From assembly GCF_000270245.1 (NCBI RefSeq), contig NC_015635.1:5208001-5272000 (forward strand): a DNA stretch of 64,000 bases. Direction: 5' to 3'. The translations under genes were made by a program, and so were the position numbers. The notes under the pieces are model-generated. The model saw only the letters and a list, made by a program, of their open reading frames with translations, was not told the origin of the DNA and did not search any database. This DNA comes from Microlunatus phosphovorus NM-1. GTDB taxonomy: Bacteria; Actinomycetota; Actinomycetes; Propionibacteriales; Propionibacteriaceae. This document shows positions 57,829-64,000 of the stretch, piece after piece; the first letter of the stretch is position 1; the number at the start of each line of letters is the position of its first letter.

Positions 57829-57906
57829 CCCCACTTCGCACCAGCTGCTGCGACTGCGCACCCGGTCTACCTGATGCGCAGATGATCCAGTTGGTGCGAA
57901 GTGGGG
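57829..57906. repeat. Intergenic repeat family 1 hairpin (locus 2)
   Basis: CCCCACTTCGCACCA at 57829-57843 pairs perfectly with 57892-57906. Inner CTGCGCA/TGCGCAG arms also pair. Relative to the unit at 14023 the outer arm reads CCAC for CGAC and the partner changes to match. Further partial TGGTGCG units follow to about 57960. Confidence 0.8.
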
Positions 57907-58160
57907 AATCGGGCTGCACGAAATGGTGCGGAGTTGATAGAGCCCCGGTGCGAAGACGGATCCAAAGGGCGCCGTCCAAGAGGGGTCGGAGCAAGAGGGG
58001 TCAAGCGCTGAGCGACAGGGCGCCGACCAAGAGGGCGCGGAGCGACAGGGCGCGGAGTCCGCTCCACATGGTGACTCGCTGACGGGACCTGCGGCGAAGG
58101 CGGGCTGCAGCGGATGAAGCCCAGCGGCTACTGCAAGTCAGCGCTACTGCAGGTCGGCGC

Positions 58161-58817
58161 CTACGGCAGATCAGCCAGCAGCGGACGGACTCGGTCGCGG
58201 ACCCGTGCGGCGATCTCGGCGATCGGTAGCCGAGCAGGCAGGACCAGATAGTGCTCAGGGTCAGCCTCGGCCAGTGCCAGGAAATGGTGCCGGACGCGGT
58301 GGTGCAGGTCCTCGCCGGCGGACTCCAGCCGATCCTTGTCGGTCTTGGTCGAGACCGCCTCGCTCGGATCGAGATCGAGCAGCACGGTCAGCTGCGGTCT
58401 CAGATCCTGAGTCGCCCAGCGTGCCACCATCGCGACCTCGTCGATAGCCAGCACCCGGCCCGCCCCTTGATAGGCGAGCATCGAGTCCAGATACCGATCG
58501 CAGACCACGACCTGTCCGGCCGACAACGCCGGCGCGATCACTTCGGCGACGTGTTGCGCCTTGTCAGCCGCATAGAGCAGAGCCTCGGTGCGCGGCGACA
58601 GATCCCCGGTGGCCGGGTCCAGCACAGCCTGCCGGATCGTCCGACCGACCGCGGTGTCGCCTGGCTCGAAGGTCTGCACGACGGATATGCCCTCATCACG
58701 CAGCCACTGCGTCAAGGCCCGAACCTGGGTCGACTTCCCGACCGCGTCGCCGCCCTCGAAGACGATGAACAGACCCGTCCCAGACTGCCTACCAACATGC
58801 TCGACCACGCCCGGCAC
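58161..58817 (-). CDS. tmk: Thymidylate kinase
   Basis: 218 aa from a GTG. FIVFEGGDAVGKSTQVRAL is the P-loop (GGDAVGKS near residues 22-29). FEPGDTAVGRTIRQAVLD, the DRY-type motif CDRYLDSMLAYQGAGR and TVLLDLDPSEAVSTK match dTMP kinases, although the lid region STKTDKDRLES is less Arg-rich than most. It phosphorylates dTMP to dTDP for DNA synthesis. Its start directly follows the TAG of the upstream CYTH/CHAD gene, so they are co-transcribed. Confidence 0.92.
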   Translation of the reverse strand: MPGVVEHVGRQSGTGLFIVFEGGDAVGKSTQVRALTQWLRDEGISVVQTFEPGDTAVGRTIRQAVLDPATGDLSPRTEALLYAADKAQHVAEVIAPALSAGQVVVCDRYLDSMLAYQGAGRVLAIDEVAMVARWATQDLRPQLTVLLDLDPSEAVSTKTDKDRLESAGEDLHHRVRHHFLALAEADPEHYLVLPARLPIAEIAARVRDRVRPLLADLP

Positions 58818-60368
58818 CTAGCCGAGCTTCCGGCGGAGCTTGGGCCAGCTGGACACGAACGCCGATCGTACGTCGCTCGACCGTTCCCGATCCCGCTCGA
58901 ACCGGCGACCGGCCTCGAACGCCTCGGCCGGAGTGAGCCCGTCGATGCCCGCGGTAGCGGCGGCGCTGTCCTCGTCGACCTGTACCGCCTGCTCCAACAG
59001 GTCCAGCGCAGGTGCTAGTCGGTCTCGCTCCTTGGTCGTCTCATCGGGAGCAACCAGGGCCCGGATCACCGCGACCCGCGTCAGATCCCGGGCAGCCGAT
59101 CGGGCTGTCGCCCAGGTCTGTGGCGTGCCGCCGACGGCCAGCCGGTCAGCCGCACGGAGGAACCGGGACCGCGCGCCGTCGTACAGGGCGTTGACGCCCT
59201 CGATGGCCGGCACCGCAGCAGGCGCCCCTACCCGGGGTGCACGCGCGGCGGCGACCAGCCTCTCCAGCAGGTTGAGATAGCGCAGGCTGCGCAGCCGGGA
59301 CCGATAGCCGGTGGGCGCACGCTCGGCGTCCATGCTGCCGACATCGGCGCCCGGCCCGCCCAGGGCGGCAAGATCATCCGATGGATGCGAGCCGCCGAGC
59401 CAGTTGGGGTCGGCGCCGGGCGCCGAGTCCGCCGGGGCGATGATCCAGTCCAGGTCCTCCACCGCCTCAGCGACCCAGTCCGCGCCAAGCACCTCGGGCA
59501 GGCCGAGCAGTCGACTACGCAGTACGCCGACCGTCTCCCGCAGCTGCTTCTCGGCACCGCGGATGTCGCGGCCATCGCCGGTCAGAGCCAGGTCGGCGGA
59601 GATCAGCTCTCGAGCGCTTGCCCCGAGCACCTGGGTCAGGAACTGCCCGAACGTGCCTCCGGTCAGATCCGCCGGCACCGGCAGGTCGGACGGGCCGGTC
59701 GCCGGTGCACCGAGCCGCCGCACCAACCGTGGGAAGCGATCCAGCTCGGTCGCGCCGGCGCTGGTCAGGCACTCCCGCAGCCAGTTGTGCTGCGCCGCGT
59801 CTATTCCGGGGCCGACCGGGGTCATCATCACCTCGCGGTAACGCGCGGTGATCAGCCCGTTGCGGCGTACCGTCACTTTGTCGTCGCGCAGCAGCGCCAC
59901 CGTCACGTTGTCGGCGTTGCGAAGGGCGAACTCGCGCCGCTCGCAGCGCAGGGCCGCCACCGGGGAAAGCGGTGCGCCACGCCGGAACGGCCGGATGAGC
60001 TCGGCCAGACCCTCAGGCAGCTCGGCCTGCCCCATCGGCAGGATCAGCTCCTTCGGCAACAACGGCACCCAGTCGGGTGCGCCGAGATACCACTCACCAC
60101 GCCCGTCGAGGACCCGGTGCGCCAACAGCACACCGGTGCGGATCAGTCGGTGATCGGCGGCATCGAGCAGGGTCACGTCGATGTCATAGGCGGCGTTGTG
60201 ACCTACCCGGGCGATCAGCGATGCCAGCCCGATCTCCTGTTTGACCGGGCTCGGCACCTGCGCGCTGTACGGCATGTCGAACAGCCGCTGGCCCGCCTGC
60301 CGAGCCGGCGGACGTACTGGCCGCTGCGCCGAGTCGGGCTTGTGGTGCCGTGCCTTGGACTTGCTCAC
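58818..60368 (-). CDS. CYTH/CHAD-like domain protein
   Basis: 516 aa. Residues about 40-185 are a degenerate CYTH-like beta barrel (DVTLLDAADHRLIRTGVLLAHRVLDGRGEWYLGAP, later NADNVTVALLRDDKVTVRRNG and RYREVMMTPVG). The helical C-terminal half has the CHAD signature RGAEKQLRETVGVLRSRLLGL and RLRSLRYLNLLERLVAAAR. The ExExK start of catalytic CYTH enzymes is missing, so triphosphatase activity is doubtful. CHAD proteins bind polyphosphate, which would suit a polyphosphate-storing host. It sits between topA and tmk on the same strand. Confidence 0.7.
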   Translation of the reverse strand: MSKSKARHHKPDSAQRPVRPPARQAGQRLFDMPYSAQVPSPVKQEIGLASLIARVGHNAAYDIDVTLLDAADHRLIRTGVLLAHRVLDGRGEWYLGAPDWVPLLPKELILPMGQAELPEGLAELIRPFRRGAPLSPVAALRCERREFALRNADNVTVALLRDDKVTVRRNGLITARYREVMMTPVGPGIDAAQHNWLRECLTSAGATELDRFPRLVRRLGAPATGPSDLPVPADLTGGTFGQFLTQVLGASARELISADLALTGDGRDIRGAEKQLRETVGVLRSRLLGLPEVLGADWVAEAVEDLDWIIAPADSAPGADPNWLGGSHPSDDLAALGGPGADVGSMDAERAPTGYRSRLRSLRYLNLLERLVAAARAPRVGAPAAVPAIEGVNALYDGARSRFLRAADRLAVGGTPQTWATARSAARDLTRVAVIRALVAPDETTKERDRLAPALDLLEQAVQVDEDSAAATAGIDGLTPAEAFEAGRRFERDRERSSDVRSAFVSSWPKLRRKLG

Positions 60369-60448
60369 CGAGACATTCTCTCGCCGCTCGATGATGGCCG
60401 TCGGCCGGCCCGCACCCTGATCGACACCCTGGTCACCACCGGCCCTGA

Positions 60449-63250
60449 TCAGGACGAACTCGTCGAGCCGGCCCTCTTCGCCGGAGCCTTCCTCGCGCTC
60501 GTGGCCTTCTTGGCAGTTGTGCTGGTCTTCCTGGCAGTCGTCGTCTTCTTCGCAGCGGCCGCCGTGCCGGTCCGCGTGGTAGCCGCCTTCTTGGCCGGCG
60601 CCTTCTTCGCCGCGGCACGCTTCTTCGGCGCCGGACCCTTGGCCCGTTTCTCGGCGAGCAGCTCAGCGGCCCGCTCCGGGGTGATCGTCTCGATCTCATC
60701 CCCGCGCCGCAGAGTCGCGTTGAACTCCCCGTCGGTCACGTACGGGCCGAACCGGCCGTCCTTGATCACCATCGGCTTGCCGCTGACCGGGTCGTTGCCG
60801 AGCTCCTTGAGCGGCGGCTTGGCCGCAGCCCGGCCCCGCTGCTTGGGCTGGGCGAAGATCGCCTTCGCCTCGTCCAGGGTGATGTCGAAGATCTGATCCT
60901 CGGTCTCCAGCGAGCGCGAGTCCGTGCCCTTCTTCAGGTACGGGCCATAGCGACCGTTCTGCGAGGTGATCTCGGCACCGTCGTTGTCGACCCCGACCAC
61001 CCGCGGCAGGCTCATCAGTCGCAGCGCCTGCTCCAGGGTCACGCCCTCGATGGTCATCGAGCGGAAAAGACTGCCGGTCCGCGGCTTCTGGCTCTTCGGC
61101 GCGTCCTCGGGCAGCACCTCGGTGACGTACGGACCGTAACGGCCGTTCCGCGCAACGATCTGGTGGTGGCTCTCCGGATCGAGGCCAAGCTCCCGCTCCT
61201 CGCCCATCGGCTTGGACAGCAGTTCTCGAGCCAGCTCAACCGTCAGCTCATCAGGCGGCAGGTCATCGGCGACGTTGGCACGTCGGCCCTCGCCGTCCTC
61301 GACATAGGTGCCGTATCTGCCCACCCGCACGACGATCCCACCGGCTCCAGGGTCGGACTCCAAGTCACCGATCGGGAACGTCGACAGCTTCCGCGCGTCG
61401 ATGTCGCCGAGCTCGGAGACCAGCCGCTGCAGCCCTTCGCGATCGTCCGCGGCACCGGCCTTCGAGCCAAAGTAGAAGTCGGTCAGCACCGCGAGCCGTT
61501 GCGCCCGGCCGCCGGCGATCTCGTCGAGCACGTCTTCCATCTCGGCGGTGAACGCATAGTCCACCAGCTTCGGGAAGTGCTCCTCCAGCAGTCTGGTGAC
61601 GGCGAAGGCGAGCCAGGTCGGAACCAGCGCAGATCCCTTCTTGAACACGTAGTCCCGGCTGGTGATGGTCCGGATGATCGACGCGTACGTCGACGGCCGG
61701 CCGATCTCCAGCTCCTCCAGCTTCGCCACCAGGGACGGCTCGGTGTAACGGGCCGGCGGTCTCGTCTCGTGCCCGGCGGCTGTGATCTCCTCCGGGCGCA
61801 GCGACTGGCCCTCGTGCAGTTGCGGGATCCGCCGGGTTGACTCGTCGTCGCTGCTGGCGTCGTCGGTCGACTCCACGTACGCCTTCATGAAGCCCGGGAA
61901 GGTGATCGTGGTGCCGGTGGAGGTGAACCCGCACTGAGGCTGACCGGACTCGGGGCGGGGTCGGGCGTCGATCTTGATCGTCACCTGCTCGCCCTCGGCG
62001 TCGCGCATCTGGGAGGCGATGGTCCGCATCCAGATCAGCTCGTACAGCCGGAACTCATCGCCGGTCAGGCCGGTCTGCGCCGGCGTACGGAACACCTCGC
62101 CGGCCGGTCGGATCGCCTCGTGCGCCTCCTGGGCGTTCTTGACCTTCGAGGAGTAGACGCGCGGCTTCTCCGGCAGATACTGCGGGCCGAACAGTTGGCG
62201 TACCTGATGTCGGGCGGCCGAGATCGCGGTGCCGGACAGCTGCACCGAATCGGTACGCATATAGGTGATGTGGCCGTTCTCGTACAGCGACTGCGCCACC
62301 GACATCGCCCGCTGCGCGGTGAAGCCGAGCTTGCGGCCGGCCTCCTGCTGCATGGTCGTGGTTCGGAACGGCGCCGAAGGACGGCGGGTGATCTTCTTGG
62401 ACTCGATGCTGCGGACCGTGAAGTCGGCCTGCCGCAGCGCCTCGGCCAGCGTGGTGGCGGCTTTCTCGTCCAGATGGACGAGTTGCTCGTTGCCCTTGCT
62501 CTGCAGGGCGCCGCGAGAGTTGAAGTCGCGTCCCTGAGCGACCCGTTGTTCGCCGACGGTGACCAGCCGCGAGGCGAACAGCGGCGGTTCCGCCTCGGCG
62601 CCGGCATCCAGGATCGCGTCGATGTCCCAGTAGGAGGCGCTGCGGAAGGCGATCCGCTCCCGCTCCCGATCGACGATCAGTCGGGTCGCCACGGACTGCA
62701 CCCGGCCCGCCGACAGCCGCGGCATGACCTTCTTCCACAGCACCGGGGAGACCTCGTAGCCATACAGCCGGTCGAGGATGCGCCGGGTCTCCTGCGCATC
62801 GACCAGGTCGACATCGAGGTCGCGAGGATTGGCGACGGCCTCGGCGATGGCGTGCGGGGTGATCTCGTGGAACACCATCCGCTTGGCCGGCACCTTCGGC
62901 TTCAACTCCTGCAACAGATGCCAAGCGATCGCTTCGCCCTCGCGGTCACCGTCGGTCGCCAGCAGGAGTTCGTCGGCGTTGCTGAGTGCGTCCTTGAGGG
63001 AGCGCAGGGTGGGCCGCTTGTCCGGTGCGACCACGTACAGCGGCTCGAAGTCATGGTCGACGTTGACGCCGGTGCGCGCCCACTTCTCACCCTTGTACTT
63101 GGCAGGCACCTCCGCAGCACCGGTCGGCAGGTCACGGATGTGCCCACGACTGGACTGGACGATGTATCCATCGCCCAGGAAGCTGGCGATCTGGGTCGCC
63201 TTCTTCGGCGACTCGACGATCACCAGTCGTCGACCGGTAGTGGTTGCCAC
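60449..63250 (-). CDS. topA: DNA topoisomerase I
   Basis: 933 aa. The Toprim domain opens with RLVIVESPKKATQIASFLG and contains ATDGDREGEAIAWHL. The active-site tyrosine lies in GHITYMRTDSVQLS near residue 330. Four actinobacterial C-terminal repeats (xDGRFGPYVTDG, NGRYGPYLKKG and relatives) follow instead of zinc fingers. The last 65 residues are a Lys/Ala/Thr-rich tail (KKAPAKKAATT...), usual in actinobacteria and needed for processivity. It relaxes negative supercoils. Its promoter region holds the direct repeat TGCTGAACTC twice just upstream. Confidence 0.96.
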   Translation of the reverse strand: MATTTGRRLVIVESPKKATQIASFLGDGYIVQSSRGHIRDLPTGAAEVPAKYKGEKWARTGVNVDHDFEPLYVVAPDKRPTLRSLKDALSNADELLLATDGDREGEAIAWHLLQELKPKVPAKRMVFHEITPHAIAEAVANPRDLDVDLVDAQETRRILDRLYGYEVSPVLWKKVMPRLSAGRVQSVATRLIVDRERERIAFRSASYWDIDAILDAGAEAEPPLFASRLVTVGEQRVAQGRDFNSRGALQSKGNEQLVHLDEKAATTLAEALRQADFTVRSIESKKITRRPSAPFRTTTMQQEAGRKLGFTAQRAMSVAQSLYENGHITYMRTDSVQLSGTAISAARHQVRQLFGPQYLPEKPRVYSSKVKNAQEAHEAIRPAGEVFRTPAQTGLTGDEFRLYELIWMRTIASQMRDAEGEQVTIKIDARPRPESGQPQCGFTSTGTTITFPGFMKAYVESTDDASSDDESTRRIPQLHEGQSLRPEEITAAGHETRPPARYTEPSLVAKLEELEIGRPSTYASIIRTITSRDYVFKKGSALVPTWLAFAVTRLLEEHFPKLVDYAFTAEMEDVLDEIAGGRAQRLAVLTDFYFGSKAGAADDREGLQRLVSELGDIDARKLSTFPIGDLESDPGAGGIVVRVGRYGTYVEDGEGRRANVADDLPPDELTVELARELLSKPMGEERELGLDPESHHQIVARNGRYGPYVTEVLPEDAPKSQKPRTGSLFRSMTIEGVTLEQALRLMSLPRVVGVDNDGAEITSQNGRYGPYLKKGTDSRSLETEDQIFDITLDEAKAIFAQPKQRGRAAAKPPLKELGNDPVSGKPMVIKDGRFGPYVTDGEFNATLRRGDEIETITPERAAELLAEKRAKGPAPKKRAAAKKAPAKKAATTRTGTAAAAKKTTTARKTSTTAKKATSARKAPAKRAGSTSSS

Positions 63251-63656
63251 GCTGTCCTCTTCTACTGCCTCGTGCTCTGTACTGCTGAACTCAGTGCTGC
63301 TGAACTCTGCCTGTGATCACGCTGTGCGCCGCCCATCGGCCGAGCCGCGGCCACTCTACGACCCCCGTACTCATCAGTACGGCAGCTTGAACGACCACGG
63401 ACGGAAGATACATGGCCCCACCCACTCACCGCCCTTCCCACTCCGCCGACGCTCGCCCGGCCGACCCCACTCCGCACCAGTTCGTGTGGCCCAACTCCGA
63501 CTTCGCACTATTTAGGTCCACCGCGCACCACGTCTACCTGGTGCGCAGTCGCATCAAATGGTGCGAAGTCGGGAAAGGGATGGGCCAGGGAGGAGGGCGA
63601 GGGGTGGGCGGGCCGGTGAGGAGGGGTGGGGGGTGAGGCGGCTGCGGCGGGCTCCA
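63251..63656. other. Non-coding interval upstream of topA
   Basis: About 400 bp. It has the topA promoter region with TGCTGAACTC repeated near 63282 and 63298, and a family 1 hairpin at 63497-63572. The remainder (63575-63650) is a G-rich tract of low complexity. No gene is recognised. Confidence 0.6.
63497..63572. repeat. Intergenic repeat family 1 hairpin (locus 3)
   Basis: CCGACTTCGCAC at 63497-63508 pairs with 63561-63572. Inner GCGCACCA/TGGTGCGC arms pair over eight bases. TATTTAGGTC and TCTACCTGGTGCGC between them match the unit at 14023-14097 closely. Confidence 0.8.
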
Positions 63657-64000
63657 TCAGGCGAACCAGCCGTCGGCGATCAGGATACGGAAGCGGGGCA
63701 GCAGGTCGGCACGAAGCTGGCGGAGATCAACCTCCAGCAGGCCGGCGACGGCGTCGATCACGACGCCCAGCGGAAGGTCGCCGTCGCAAGCTCCAAGTAC
63801 GGCGGCGAGGGCGGTATCGGCGTCGATAGCCCGGCGAAAACCTCGCTGCTGGCGGAGCACGATGTGCTGGGGATCGGCGGCGCCGGGCTGTCCGGTGGTC
63901 TCCTCGATCACGTCATCGGTGAGCGACCACGCCTGCGCCAGCAGCTCGTCATCGGATCGGCGGGAGGCTGTGATCCAGTCCGACTCGGCGGCGAACGCGG
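63657..64000 (-). CDS. SAM-dependent methyltransferase, C-terminal part (runs off the window)
   Basis: The last 114 codons of a gene that enters from beyond 64000. The frame is open across the whole edge and reads SDWITASRRSDDELLAQAWSLTDDVIEETTG, then HIVLRQQRGFRRAIDADTALAAVLGACDGDLPLGVVIDAVAGLL and ends FRILIADGWFA. The GaCDGdL block followed by a winged-helix-like end is typical of the actinobacterial methyltransferases encoded next to topA. The SAM-binding half is outside the window, so the enzyme call is by family pattern and context. Confidence 0.65.
   Translation of the reverse strand, partial: AFAAESDWITASRRSDDELLAQAWSLTDDVIEETTGQPGAADPQHIVLRQQRGFRRAIDADTALAAVLGACDGDLPLGVVIDAVAGLLEVDLRQLRADLLPRFRILIADGWFA

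Larger units (their letters stand above)
57457..58160. other. Repeat-filled non-coding interval between holB and tmk
   Basis: About 700 bp with no credible gene. From left to right it holds family 2 units (57556-57795), one family 1 hairpin (57829-57906), and a tract of GAGGG(T/C)GCGGAGCGACAGGGCGC-like repeats at about 57965-58065. Confidence 0.7.

Overview
The window is a high-GC actinobacterial chromosome segment. The gene set (MoxR/DUF58/DUF4129 operon, topA with a Lys/Ala-rich tail, tmk, holB, Rpf-like lytic protein, leaderless promoters) and dense inverted intergenic repeats suggest a Propionibacteriaceae-type soil or sludge actinobacterium, perhaps Microlunatus. That placement is inference from gene content, not a database result.

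Layout. Positions 1-19392 are chromosome: a secreted GH16 glycanase and a sugar-phosphate transferase (exopolysaccharide); cysD-cysN (sulfate activation); an IS4-family element with 10-bp target duplication; an MHS-type transporter; a methyltransferase; a ROK regulator; the DUF4129-membrane protein-MoxR-DUF58-membrane protein operon; a P-loop kinase; an MGDG-synthase-like glycosyltransferase; and a LysE exporter. Positions 50798-64000 return to chromosome: tripeptidyl-aminopeptidase-like hydrolase, PSP1 protein, Rpf-like protein, DUF2461, GNAT, holB, tmk, CYTH/CHAD protein, topA and the 3' end of a methyltransferase gene.

The 31 kb between them is an accessory island in the 3' end of tRNA-Thr(CGT). 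A 44-bp tRNA-derived direct repeat occurs three times (19393, 38146, 50724) and bounds two actinomycete integrative conjugative elements (AICEs) in tandem. Both carry the same core in the same order: Pra-like activator, MerR-like HTH protein, FtsK/TraB-like translocase, small protein, rolling-circle-type Rep, a structured non-coding element, Xis and Int. The core genes are close homologues, but the two Xis/Int pairs differ strongly.

AICE1 (19393-38189) carries defence-like cargo: a coupled three-gene cassette (TIGR04255-like, Xre/MbcA-like, and an unknown protein), then a DUF3800-like protein plus a retron reverse transcriptase with the retron hallmarks NAxxH, YVDD and VTG. These two blocks are separated by an ISAs1 element. 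Further cargo is a RelA/SpoT-domain protein with a C-terminal HEPN-like motif, an IspF homologue, and a divergent HTH-PLD regulator / HAD phosphatase pair. A second IS4 copy in AICE1 is itself interrupted by an IS3 element.

AICE2 (38146-50767) carries a toxin-antitoxin-SecB-like chaperone (TAC) module with palindromic operators, an RHH regulator with a perfect operator followed by an inositol-phosphatase-fold protein and an unknown partner, and a GntR (KorSA-like)/HAD pair. The gap between that GntR gene and pra holds three evenly spaced CTAG-N5-CTAG sites, one inside the promoter. Together these suggest that regulators hold each element silent while the cargo protects or addicts the host.
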